Positions 43,894-53,889 of a DNA stretch of 64,000 nt are shown in pieces. The first letter of the stretch is position 1. Every line of letters starts with the position of its first letter. The DNA lies in contig NC_070575.1 of assembly GCF_026914185.1 (NCBI RefSeq), positions 3,431,001-3,495,000 on the forward strand. Reading direction: 5' to 3'. The notes under the pieces are model-generated. The model saw only the letters and a list, made by a program, of their open reading frames with translations. It searched no databases and was not told the origin of the DNA. The position numbers and the translations under genes were made by a program. Source of the stretch: Puccinia triticina (taxonomy: Eukaryota; Basidiomycota; Pucciniomycetes; Pucciniales; Pucciniaceae).

Positions 43894-44274
43894 TATATGC
43901 TATTTAAGCTGCAAGCATGCACATTGGGGTGGAAAAATGCCGCAAATGTAAATTGAATGGTCACCAACCCCATTGAATATTCTCTCATAAAAAACACTCT
44001 CCCCACTGATTGTGGCATTACACACTGATGCAAACCAACTTATATTCCAGATAATGAGGCAAAATCCTGCTAATGGCAAATTTTCAAAGATGCATTGTGT
44101 GCTTAATGAGCTGTAAATTTTCAACAATACCAAGACAAATTATTTTTCAATTCAATAATTTTCATTTGTAGTACTTACAAAAAACGCAACCGCTATATGT
44201 TGAACCGCTATTCCATGACATTGAACCACTATAAATGCATGTAAAGTACATAATTTTTGTATTGTTAAGAACGA

Positions 44275-44403
44275 CTTGGGTTTTCCTACATAATCATGTT
44301 TTGTTTTGCACTGAAGGCAATTGGCACTGTCTAAAATTTGCTCATGCAAATCGTACATCCACGCTATCAAAATCTTGTATGCTGAATCACAATCATCCAG
44401 GTT
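44275..44403 (-). pseudogene. Inverted fragment of the duplicated-domain gene
   Basis: The minus strand encodes LDDCDSAYKILIAWMYDLHE followed by QILDSAN, matching the intact protein's LDDCDLAYKNLMAWMYDLHM segment encoded near 39303-39390. It lies 25 bp from the right end of foldback element 3, in the orientation opposite to the rest of the decayed copy (44550-46495), which lacks this segment. Confidence 0.8.
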
Positions 44404-44467
44404 CATTTTTATATTTCAGTCAAAATATGTGACTTGTAAGAGCTTGTTTGAATTACTGGTTGAAGTT

Positions 44468-44540
44468 GTAGAGACTGTAAAATGAAGATGTGTCTGGTGA
44501 GAGTCAAACTCACAACTTCTGTTTCAAAAAGATCTGTTGA
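44468..44540 (-). repeat. SINE-like fragment
   Basis: The sequence from GTAGAGACTGTAAAATGAAG through TGTGTCTGGTGAGAGTCAAAC matches the left end of the SINE-like insertion at 45985. On the minus strand it reads GAGTTTGACTCTC, resembling a tRNA B box. Its right part differs from the full copy. Confidence 0.6.
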
Positions 44541-45242
44541 CTAGCTGTGGGTTCAAGTTGATTTTTATTCTACCCAATCATACATTCATCAAGCAAAGAG
44601 AAGAGGGATGTAACTGAAATTTTTACTGTAATCTCTCATCTTTGCCAAATTGCAGCCCATACAATGATGAACCAGGGTCACTCTTCCAATGAAATGCCAA
44701 TCGCGCCGCCAAACACAGACACCGGTCTACCTGCGCCCCTTCAGGATCCAGGTTGGTCTACCTTGATGCAAGTCATGAGCTTATTGGGAAGATATTTACT
44801 TACAAACTGATGGCTTGTATCTCATGTGCAGCGCCTTGGCCAACGGCACAGGATGTTATTTATAATGCTGTTTTGAACAGCCTGCGCGAGCCAAGCAAAG
44901 TCTGCTTGAGATCAAACAATGCATTTCCCATGATCCTGCTCTTCCAGTCATGGGAAGGATTGACTATGTAATGACATTCCAGATCCTTTCTTTTGGAAAG
45001 ACCATCATTTTGGCCCTACTCAGCAACAATTGATAAACTACTTTGCCCAACCCTATGTCAGCAGTCCCCTAGTGTCAACTAATGTCTCAAGACAAGTTGA
45101 GTCTAGTCATACAATTCCTCTATGAGAATCCAGGTGAGTTTCACGTCCTGCAAGTGTTTGCGCGGAATCAAAAGTCTTTGAATATTGTTGAGAGGGCTGA
45201 ATTAGATTATTTTTTTCACCTATGGATCTCTTGACTCATTTA

Positions 45243-45561
45243 TGGTGTTCAAAATTGCATTTGTCACGGTTTACATAAAATCATAAAGCCAATTTTGGCT
45301 GGGAGATTTCAGTGTGCATAAAACTTAGGCCCTGTTTGGCTGCCGTGGTATACGTGATAAATGGGCTTATTTATCATGCGCAACCCCCGGGGGTTCAAAG
45401 TTTTGGTGGAGACGGGGGCAAACTTTGGTTTGCGCGTGATAAATTTGCACATTTATCAAGTGTAACGCGGCAGCCAAACGGGGCCTTAAAGTGACATCTC
45501 CCAGCCAAAATTGCAGTTTATGATTTTATGTAAAAAAAATCTTATGCAATTTTGAACACCA
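45243..45561. mobile_element. MITE, TGGTGTTCAAA family (outer element)
   Basis: Terminal inverted repeats TGGTGTTCAAAATTGCAT are flanked by TA on both sides (45241-45242 and 45562-45563), fitting a Tc1/mariner-type non-autonomous element. The inverted arms continue through CATAAAATCATAAA and the CCAATTTTGGCTGGGAGA region. It is inserted a few bases before the intron 3 acceptor region of the decayed gene copy and is itself interrupted by another MITE. It has the same termini as the element at 52571. Confidence 0.85.
45328..45485. mobile_element. MITE, PIF/Harbinger-like (nested inner element)
   Basis: A 158-bp element with inverted ends GGCCCTGTTTGGCTGCCG / CGGCAGCCAAACGGGGCC and the 3-bp duplication TTA on both sides (45325-45327 and 45486-45488). 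GGCC(C/T)TGTTTGG-type ends with a TTA/TAA duplication are characteristic of PIF/Harbinger MITEs. It is nested inside the TGGTGTTCAAA element, so it inserted later. Confidence 0.85.
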
Positions 45562-45984
45562 TAATTCAGATGGCTATCTAGCCTGGAAGTGCAATCCGGA
45601 AACTTCAATCCAAGAACCCAAAAATCCAGCATTTCCAGCAATCAACTCTTTCTTAATCAGCCACAAACTTCTGGGTTACACCCTCAATGAAAAGCTCCAG
45701 CTGTTGATCAAGCCACATTTCCAAAATGTATGGACAGTAGTAGCTACAAACAGAATGACGCCAAAATCAATTCATCCCAAGTTACCAATAGCAATGTACC
45801 CCATCAACAAGAACTCCAACAGACATGTAGTCTGAGTTTTGTGCGGGAAAGATCAACAACAGCTACAACATCTCACCAGCACAGAATTACGTCCAAGGTT
45901 CAAAAGTTTGGTAACTGCAGTTGACCACTTCCACGCTAAGATCTTCAATATCTTGCACCCCCAAAAAAACAAATGCCAGGAAAT

Positions 45985-46196
45985 GTAGAGACTGTAAGAT
46001 GAAGATGTGTCTGGTGAGAGTCAAACTAACGGCTTCAGCTATGCTGAGACACATACTAGAGTGCTGTGTTTACCAACTAGGCTACAGACGCTTGTGGCTG
46101 CCAGCTGGGTGGTTGGTTGGTAGTGCTCATGGGTCAATCCAACAGCCCTCCATACTGTGGTGATACATCATGGTAGCAGACTAACAGACAACTCAA
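45985..46196 (-). mobile_element. SINE-like insertion (212 bp)
   Basis: It is flanked by the direct repeat CAGGAAAT (45977-45984 and 46197-46204), which corresponds to a single site in the intact gene (GAGGAAATGG), so this is a clean insertion with target duplication. It contains a tRNA-like segment on the minus strand. About 105 bp precede that segment, which is unusual for a SINE, where the tRNA part normally forms the 5' end. No poly(A) tail is obvious. Confidence 0.7.
46007..46091 (-). ncRNA. tRNA-like sequence within the SINE-like insertion
   Basis: An 85-nt minus-strand stretch has acceptor-like ends GCGTCTG / CAGACAC (six of seven pair), an A-box-like TAGCCTAGTTGG and a T-arm-like GTTTGACTCTCAC resembling a B box. 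The D stem and anticodon stem do not pair well. It is therefore a tRNA-derived pol III promoter or pseudo-tRNA, not a functional tRNA gene. Confidence 0.5.
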
Positions 46197-46495
46197 CAGG
46201 AAATAGAAAGAGGAATAGAATGTTTTGACTGGCTCATCAAAAGTATTACCAATCCAAGCAATTGTCCTCCTGTCTTGGGGAGTTGCAAAATTAACCAAGA
46301 TTTTGCCCTGGATAACTTCCAAAGCAATCAATTTGGCCCAGTTCAACTACAATTAATTGAACACTTTTCTACAAATCATCCAAATCCCAAGCTAGAGCAT
46401 TGTGCAACGTTCCTTGTCTGTTCATACTATTACAAACATCATCCGGATGATTTCAATACTCTCAACAATTCATTACTAATACAGTTGGCATAGAG

Positions 46496-47421
46496 AACAA
46501 CTTGAACAGGAAACTAGGATCTCTTGGACAGAATCTCAAGACAAAGAAGAAAAATAAATCGGGAAATTCAAGCAATTAATTATTGCTTAGAGGATGACCA
46601 AGCTTTATTGATTGATGACTTTTCCAGAAGCAAGAAGAAACTGACAACTTGGCGCATTCAAAAAAAATGTAACAATTTTCCAACAATCCAACCATCCTAC
46701 CCAATTCCTCTTCTAAACTCAGCATCTGTATTGTAATTCAGCTATCAGAAAGTATCTTTTTGGTTGATGTATGAGCACAAATACTATGCAACCTTATCTG
46801 GGACGAGCACCGGCCAGACTTGATGCCTCTCCTGCAGGAAACAAAGGTTTGGACAGGGGAAAGCATCGCGGGGGGATGGAAGTAGGAGCGAGGTGAAGTG
46901 AGAGCTACTGTGCACGGTGTGACCGAAGCCCGAACGCAGCTCTGAAGTCCCTCGATTGCAGGCGCGAAACGTCGTCGCGAAGTGGGCGCTCTCTGGAAAG
47001 TTTGACCGGAGCCGCGCTTCTTCATCGGAGGGCAAAACATGGATGCTCCTTGTGAGCACAACGCGAACGAAGCGTGGGATCGGCCGGCAGTTTCATGAAA
47101 ACCCTCATGAAGCTAACATACACGCATAACTTAAATGTGCATCAACATATATCCAGGGTTCCACGTTGGAGAAGGAACTTGTTTTCGTGTGCCAGACATG
47201 TGTGCAGACGGTCTGGCAAAGTATCGCCGGCGTCGACATTTCTTGATGTTCCAAGCTGGCCCAGGTCACCGGCTTCAGGCTTATACCGGTCTCCTGGGCC
47301 AAAAGTTCAACGAGCGGATTTATTTACCAGGAGCTTTTCCTCCTGGGCCACAGCAAGATTCCATCACCCGTGCTTACTTACCTTCCTCCCCTCAATTTTC
47401 TTTTATAAAGACATAAATAGA
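46496..47421. other. Intergenic region
   Basis: No convincing gene. Short frames occur on both strands, with GC-richer sequence at 46800-47040. A TTTTATAAAG box lies at about 47401, 20 bp before the ATG of the next gene, so transcription may start elsewhere. Confidence 0.5.
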
Positions 47422-49321
47422 ATGTTCCTTTGGACTAAACGGGCTTCGGTGCTCAACGAGCTAGTTGTTTTGGTTTCGTTCAACCTGATTTCAGTGACAC
47501 TCCAGGCGCCGCCCTTTTCCCCTATGAGTCTACCAGCAACTATGGGCCTGGCTAATCCCGCTGTAGGTCAGTTGCCCTTGTTTTTTTTTTTCGGAAAGTT
47601 AGTTGTTAATTATTGGAAGCTTTGATGAACAACCTTGGGTAGAAATTGGGACAAAACTTTCGAGAAAACCTAGTCTTAATCCCAGCGAGTTCGAGGCAAT
47701 TGAGATGACCAGCGCACCGGCAGCCAGTAAGATCATCCCACCAGATTTTCCTGCCTCAGAGTCGTAATGACTGACCTAAAAAAAACTTGCCCGGTTTGAT
47801 AGATTCCAAGAGCAACTCATTATTAAACCCATCCAAAACGCCTACCTCAGGGCCGGTAGTGCCAAGTGATAAGTTGGAATTGTTGAGTGAGTATGCGTAA
47901 GAAGACTTCCAGATGGCTTTCGCGATCCATGAACGCCGTTCATCGAATAAAAGGTCTGACAAACTTTCATCTTTCGAATAAACCAGAATACATGAGTAGC
48001 TTTCACAAGCTTCCCAATTCTGTGTCCCCAGAGACAAATCTAGCAAAAGGTGAAAGTAAGTGCACGATCAATCTTTGCACCAAACGTGACATGAATTATC
48101 TTGAAATCGCATGACTAACCATTGCAATTGGTACCATGACTTTATAACACTTGCGTTGTGAATCCTTTCACTTGCTTTTCTTGATGGACATGCAACAACT
48201 TCCAGAAACAGAGGATCAGATTATCCAGTTGGCGAGATTGAGTAAGAGTTTTTCAAGACTAACAGACTGCTTGATAGGATCAGTTAAAATAACGATCGAT
48301 TTCTGATTTTTCCCCTCTGTTTACGACAATGTCCAGACACACAAAGAAAAGATATCATCAAACAAGCGGGATTGATACTCAAACATCGCCGCCAGAGTAA
48401 TAAGCGTCCTTCTTTGGCTAGACCATGCGAATGTCCGAAGTATCTGACGGCGCTGGAATGTTTCTTGCAGGAACGATGGCCAAGTTTGCCGTCCGGCTCG
48501 AGGAAATCGCTCAGAGTATTGAGCTTGCCAAAAGAGTCTTGAGGCATCCACATGCAGACGCCGACGGCTTGGTGGACTGGAACACGGGGCTCTCTCGACT
48601 GGACGAAGTCGTCAAGAAGGCAAAAAGCTTGCACCAGCAGAAGATCAAAGCCCAGCTTTCCGCGCCCCCCAAAGCGTCTTCACGCATATTTGAACCAATC
48701 GGGCGAGACCCGTCGGACGCAGTTCTAGAAAACCTGCAAAGGACTCTCACGGATGGGCTGGAAAATCTCCTCAAGTTAGCCAAGAAGCACGAAGACACAG
48801 TGGATGCCAAGTTGCAGGGACAGTTGAGGGTAGCCAAGAAGTACGAAGACAAAGACGGTGCCAAGTTGCAGGGACATCTGAACGACTACCGGAACACGAT
48901 CTTCTTGGTTTTGAACAGTGTCCGGGAGTTCGGCCTGGTGAACAAAGACTCGCTCGCCCGTCTTTTGAGCGATTCCGACACCCTCAAGATGCTTGCGAAG
49001 TCGGATGTGCGGACTGTCGTCAGCGGCAAAAGTAGAGCAGACTCGGCACAGCTTACATCCTTGAAAGCGGCGTGGAGGAAATCTTTGGATGAGCTGATTC
49101 GAGGTCAGTGAATTTCCCGTCCTGGAGCACCCAGAGCGCACCCCAAGCGCCTTATCTGCTCCGTTTTTCTAACTCCACACCCATAATTATCCACAGCATC
49201 CCCTTCAGGTGACTATGGAAGCTTTTACGTGCAAGAGGAGGCAAGATCTGTGGATCTTGTGAGGATAGAGTACTGGGAAATCGTACACGATCTTTTGATG
49301 AATCATGCCCACCCGGCATGA
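47422..49321 (+). CDS. Predicted secreted protein, eight exons (394 aa)
   Basis: The model is join(47422..47566, 47643..47726, 47803..47886, 48032..48049, 48206..48241, 48337..48396, 48471..49103, 49197..49321). Every intron is phase 1 and every internal exon is a multiple of three. The first exon encodes a plausible signal peptide (ELVVLVSFNLISVTLQA). The large exon is helical and Lys/Asp-rich with a 19-residue tandem repeat: AKKHEDTVDAKLQGQL, then AKKYEDKDGAKLQGHL. I recognise no domain. The 18-bp exon 4 is the weakest call, and the last exon is preferred over a stop at 49111 because a GTCAGT donor precedes that stop and the splice stays open. It is possibly an effector-type protein; this is inference from secretion and lineage-specific appearance only. 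Confidence 0.65.
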
Positions 49322-50217
49322 CATGTTCAAGTTCGATTTCATGGGGGTAATAAACAGTTTGATGTTTGCATGAATTATTTCCTCTAAATATGTACATTCC
49401 TGGATCAGGAATGGGTTGATCCATATTCAATTTCCACACTTTCTTTTTTTTAAAATCATTATACCTCTACTAATCAATCTTTGTTGCACTAAGGTGGAAC
49501 TAATCTGCAATCCAATTACTATGTTCTTTCTCACTTCTTCTCCGATGTCTGACTAGATCTTGCCTTGTCTTGTCTCTTATCCCATCTTCATTCTATTCTC
49601 TCGTGCCCTGTTCAGGCTCTTTCTTGCACGGACCTTTTTCGCGTTTCAATTCATCCCCGCTCTTCAAGAGCTAGGTTCTAAGCTGCAAGCAAATATTCAT
49701 CCAGACAAAGCATGAGCAATGCGCAAAGCAAAGCCCCCTGCAACAGGGAGGGGGGGCTCGAAACAGAAGCAGACTGTGTAAAGAAACTTGTTTGAAGCAA
49801 CAAACCAGTGATTTATTACAAGAACCGGCCAGCCAAAAAGAACCTCTGGTTGGCTGTTGAGAGTCAAAAAAGCACAAAAAAATACAGTAGTAAAAGAGAT
49901 GAGAGAGAGAAGGTTAAAGAAAAAGACGATGCGTTTGGAGGAAAGATGAAAGACGATGCGTTTGGAGGAAAGATGGAAGATGATGCTTTGTAAGAAAGAG
50001 AACGAGTGCAGTAAGAGTCTAAGAGGAAAATAGAGAAGAGTGGACGAGTGTCAGGATGTAAACTAAAGCCGAAAGGAGAGCGAAGCCGGTCAAATTAAAT
50101 AGAAGAAGCCAGTTGTATGTATGCAGCGAAAGCGAAGAATTGCCATGTATATCAAGATATAAGAATGCAATCCACGAGGTTTTGTGTGATCTGTTTTTAA
50201 ACAAGAATATAGAAGGG
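49322..50217. other. Intergenic region
   Basis: No gene. A short tandem repeat (GATGCGTTTGGAGGAAAGAT) occurs about 2.5 times at 49928-49992. The right part probably includes the 3' UTR of the minus-strand GT69 gene. Confidence 0.6.
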
Positions 50218-52012
50218 TTAGGTGGGCGCGGAGTTGGAGAAGTGCTTTGAATAGCCAGGGTGGTCGGGATGGTGAGGGCCGGCCAAGAGTTTGGGATTGT
50301 AGGGCGATTCGAGGACATGGTTCCACTCGAAATCGATGTGGAACTTGTACATATCCTACACCAACCAAGATAGAGAAAGCGTCAGCAGATGCAGTGCAAG
50401 GATTTGGAGAGGAGGGAGGGGAGGGGAGGCTGACGGGCCAACAGACGACGGTGTCGGGCTTGGAGTACCGGCTCCAGTCGATTTCCTCCGCCGAGGCCTG
50501 GGCGTCGGCGAGGGAGACGGGCGAGAGATGAGGGGGCCGGCGGGAGGCGGGGCGGTTGTCGCGGTTGGAACCGCGGACGAGGGCGGGGGCGTGGTAGATG
50601 GTGCGGGTGTAGGTGACGGCGACTTTGGGGACGAGGATCCACTTGGGGAAGCCGAGGGACCAGAAGTCCTTGGCGAGGAGCTGGCACTCGGAGGACGGAC
50701 ACTCGTCTGCGCGACGGTCGGCCGCCCGGAAGCGGAGGCCCTGGGGCGCGCGGAAGGGCGTCGGGGCCAGGGCGACGATGCCGTTCCAGCACGAATACAC
50801 GGGCACGGGGAGGGCGTTGCGGAAGCGGGCTTGGAAGAGCTGAGACTCCTCGGCGGCGAAGATCGCCGCGTATCCGTCCTTGTATTCCGTGAGCAGGTCG
50901 AGCCGGGGGCGCAGGGTCTTCCCGGACAGCGAGCGGGTGACCCAGGAGTCGTAGAAGACCACCGTCTTGTCCGCGGCCGGCTCGGAGGGCGAGGGGTCGC
51001 GGACGGGTGTGGCGGGCCAGCCGTACTGGTCGAGCAGGGTCTTGGCCTCCCGCCAGTCGGTCCCGCACGCCGCATCCGCGCCCTGGACGCGGCGCTGCCA
51101 GACCAGCTCGAGGATGTCCTGGGCGCACAGGAAGACGTCGTTGATGAAGACGAGGTCGGAGAGCCCGGCGAGGATCCGGTCGGCCTGCGCGAAGCCCGAG
51201 AGCGCCTCGTTGCGGTACGCCGCCAGCAGCTTGATCCGGTCCACCCCCGTCCAGATCGTCTCCTCCCGCGCGCACCGGATCCGGTGGCCCACGCCCAGCC
51301 CCGTCAGCACCGCGCCCAGATGCCCCAGGCCTTCCGGCGTGTGGTCCCACGACCCGTTCTCGTACACCGACACATACACCTTCGAGGGGCCCAGATAGCG
51401 CAGCGCCGTCAGGATCCCCTCCGTCAGCGCCGGCAGCACCTCCTGCGACGAATGCAGGTTCAGCGCAATCATCAGCTTGTGGCGGCCCTGCGGCCGGCCG
51501 GCGGCGTCCAGGAAGCGCGTCCGGAGCAGCGCCTCGGTCTCCGGCGAGGGCCGACAGCTGAGCGAGGATGGGCTGATCCAGACGGACTGGAAGCGCCTCG
51601 TAAGCTCGTCGATGGCCCGGTCGATCCGCAGGTTATGGTCGAGGATGGGCGCCCCCGACGGGCGAGAGGTGCGGAGGATGTGCTCGGTGAGGTTGTAGGC
51701 CGGCACGGAGAGTTCCGGGTCGACGCCGGGGTGGACGATGACGGGGCCGGTGCGAGGGGGGAAGGCAGCGTAGTCGATGAAGATGAGGCGGTGGAGATAT
51801 CGGAGGTAGAGGAAGGCGAGGCCGAGGAGGACGGCGGGGTAGAGCAGCAGGGCCTTGGTGATCCGCCGGTTCGGCCAGCAGGCGAGGGCGGTGCTGGGCT
51901 GCGGGTGGCGGGCGTAGGCGCTGCTGCTGGTGCTGGGCGGGCGGCGGGGCGGTGGCCGAGCGGGCGGCTGGGGCGGGCTCAGCAAGGGCTTCTCGGCGCC
52001 GGCATGGGCCAT
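50218..52012 (-). CDS. GT69 CAP59/CMT1-like alpha-mannosyltransferase (571 aa)
   Basis: The model is complement(join(50218..50355, 50435..52012)). It is a type II membrane protein: a Pro/Ser-rich cytosolic start, a membrane anchor near residues 50-70 (ALLLYPAVLLGLAFLYL), then the lumenal catalytic region. Family blocks are KLMIALNLHSSQEVLPAL, VYVSVYENGSWDHTPEGL, the LVFINDVFLCAQDILELV block, FYDSWVTRSLSGK and SCWNGIVALAP. These are typical of the cryptococcal CAP59/CMT1 family (GT69), which transfers mannose from GDP-mannose to wall or capsule glycans in the Golgi. The last exon (YKFHIDFEWNHVLESPYNPK) completes the conserved C-terminus. An upstream in-frame start at 52174 is less likely. The gene is strikingly GC-rich, producing long shadow frames on both strands. 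The MPG1 gene at 56.6 kb would supply its donor. Confidence 0.85.
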
Positions 52013-52570
52013 CCTGCGGCCTGGCCCGGGGAGCGTCTGCCGTCGGCGGGGTGGTGGTGGATGGTCGAGAGTGGTGCAGGTCGTTTGGGGCGAGATTCGG
52101 CCACCCAGCTGCTTGTTCTGGTTTGTTTTGGCTGTGACGCAGCAGCCGGGCAGTCTTCCAAGCCACACACACACCTTTCGTGTGTCACCATCAGATCATC
52201 AGCTCTTCCGCACTCATTGAAGACGCTCTAAGTCCAATAGCAGATCAACCAAAACACTTCCACCACTCTCCATCTGGAAATTAAGAGCCAAGATTGCTTG
52301 TCTACCTTCCAACTGCTTGATCCCGGAGGGGAAGAGGAGGACTGCACATTCCTTCCTTCTCTTAGAACTGGCCAGTCTGACTCTGTGAGGACAAAGAGGA
52401 TGTCTATGCTTTCTCTCTCCTCCCTAGCTGCAGCCCTGTTCACATTGATTTTTGGTTATAATTGCACAGCACTCAGCATAAATTTTATATATAATTTGTA
52501 ACTACAAGTTTGGAAGCCTCAAAAACACCCAAATCAACAGGTTTTTCATAAAGTCACACCACAACAATTA

Positions 52571-52747
52571 TGGTGTTCAAAGTTGGTTTGCATAATTTTA
52601 TGCATGCATAAATCATAAAATCATAAAAATATTTTGGTGAGGAAACTTTGTATTACATAATCAGACAGTCATATCCCCTGCAAAAAAGATTTTATGATTT
52701 TATGATTTATGCATGCATAAAATTATGCAAACCAACTTTGAACACCA
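52571..52747. mobile_element. MITE, TGGTGTTCAAA family (177 bp)
   Basis: Nearly perfect inverted arms of about 58 bp start TGGTGTTCAAAGTTGG, pass through TTATGCATGCATAA, and are flanked by TA (52569-52570 and 52748-52749). The arms are essentially identical, so the copy is young. Its ends match the element at 45243, showing one family with at least two copies here. Confidence 0.9.
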
Positions 52748-53237
52748 TAAACAAATAAAGTTGTTGTCAGAAGTCTGTGTACACCACAGATGCACTTTCA
52801 AGCAATTTGTCCGAACGCCGTTTGAAGTGAAGGAATATGTTTGAAAAAACTTTGAAATGGGGCCACTCGGTGGGATTTTGAACATTCTTTGAATTTTTTC
52901 CCATGATTTGGGAAATAATTCGAGGAATCATCGAGTGTCGGCTCGATCCGGCGGACTATCTGTGAGCTTTGCCGAATCAACTCCGGTCAAACTCTTGTTT
53001 GAATGCGCTTCAAATAACATTTGACTGTTTTCCGGAGGGTTTTCAATGTCAATTCAAATTAATTTCAACTTTTATCCTCAGGCAGCAATATTGGAACGCA
53101 AATCAAGTGATATTTGAACACAAATCAAACAACGCCAACATGGCCTATCTCACCCCAGACATTGCCTCACTTTACCCCAAAATGACAAACTCAGCCTCCC
53201 AGCCACCTCCAACCACCCCATTCCCCTGTTAACCAAT
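52748..53237. other. No gene seen
   Basis: AT-rich sequence. A short frame at 53142-53232 precedes the candidate coding segment below and could be part of it, but no splice model is convincing. Confidence 0.4.
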
Positions 53238-53889
53238 TTGAAGAACGCAAAAATCTTGATCAAGGGTCTTTCCAGATACCCTACCCTCTCAATCAGCTTG
53301 ATCAATGTCAAATCCTTGTATCTGAACATCAGGCTCCCCGGTCTTGTTGACTCTGCTTGCTTGGCCAATTCTCTAATCTCTCCAAGCTCTGATTCCTTGC
53401 AGCAAACTATAGCAACTGCTGTCAAAGCGGGCATCCTTACTCTGTTGGTCTCCGGTATTGGCGGTGATGGACATATTGACAATAGTAAGAATTTAGCTCT
53501 GGCCAGCCGCGCGTGTAAGTGTACCATTGTCCTCCATCCTCTCCCAAGGAATGCTGAGATTGATATCAAACCTAAAAATCTAGACACTGGCCTGATTGGC
53601 TACTTTCTTCTCTCTCCCCTCCGCGCTCGGCAACATATTCACACACCAACACATACCCCCCCTCCTCCCCTGACGTGTGGTGCAGTGAGATGATTGATGG
53701 ACAGGGATTCAATGGAAGCACTTATTTTTCTGCAGAATGTGAATATCACCAACACATGCCAGACTGGTGCACCCTCAGCTTGGAAGGTCAGTCCAAGAAA
53801 ATACCCCGCTTGAAAATGCTGTATACAAACCCTGAATTGGGGGTTTGTCATTGATCCAGGTTATCAACTTCCAAGTTACGGATGCTTGA
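53238..53889 (+). CDS. Candidate rust-type gene, partial or decayed
   Basis: A frame from about 53238 encodes ILIKGLSRYPTLSISLINVK, then LPGLVDSACLANSLISPSSD and AVKAGILTLLVSGIGGDGHI, with amphipathic spacing that looks protein-like. Two downstream pieces fit a 3' end: 53736-53786 (VNITNTCQTGAPSAWK), a GTCAGT donor, and 53860-53889 (VINFQVTDA, stop). I could not find a start, a signal peptide or a phase-compatible join between the long frame and these pieces. It may be a gene fragment or a pseudogene, and I do not recognise the family. Confidence 0.35.

Larger units (their letters stand above)
42091..44250. repeat. Foldback element 3 (2.16 kb, inverted arms with tandem units)
   Basis: The ends are TGTACTTTACATGCAT and its reverse complement, each flanked by TA (42089-42090 and 44251-44252). 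The outer 350 bp of each arm match in reverse through GTTGAAAATTTACAGCTCAT and AGCAGGATTTTGCCTCATTA. The left arm continues with two further tandem units of about 170-185 bp (AATAGCAGGATTTTCACCTG at 42440 and 42605, and again at 42771). The interior carries a solo LTR at 42805-43154 and a GGTACC island at about 43760. No coding sequence. Confidence 0.85.
44550..46495 (+). pseudogene. Decayed copy of the duplicated-domain gene
   Basis: Similarity to the intact gene at 38.4-40.5 kb begins in its first intron (TACATTCATC...GTAACTGAA) and runs through exon 2 (44653, AATGATGAACCAGGGTCACT), part of exon 3 (44827-44925, then 44938-45150) and exon 4 (45567-46495, ending near ATTTCAATACTCTCAACAAT). 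About 360 bp of exon 3 is missing between 44925 and 44940. A nested pair of MITEs sits in intron 3, and a SINE-like insertion splits exon 4. Frameshifts and stops throughout exclude function. Plus-strand fragments such as ATFLVCSYYYKHHPDDF remain readable. Confidence 0.85.

Noticed and set aside
46007..46091. Functional tRNA gene
   Set aside because: The A- and B-box-like motifs and acceptor ends are present, but the D and anticodon stems do not pair and the sequence lies inside an insertion with target duplications.
50382..52231. Long open frames on the plus strand (631 codons) and in other minus frames across the GT69 gene
   Set aside because: They are Gly/Arg/Ala-rich shadows caused by the high GC of the real gene; only the minus-strand frame carries family motifs.
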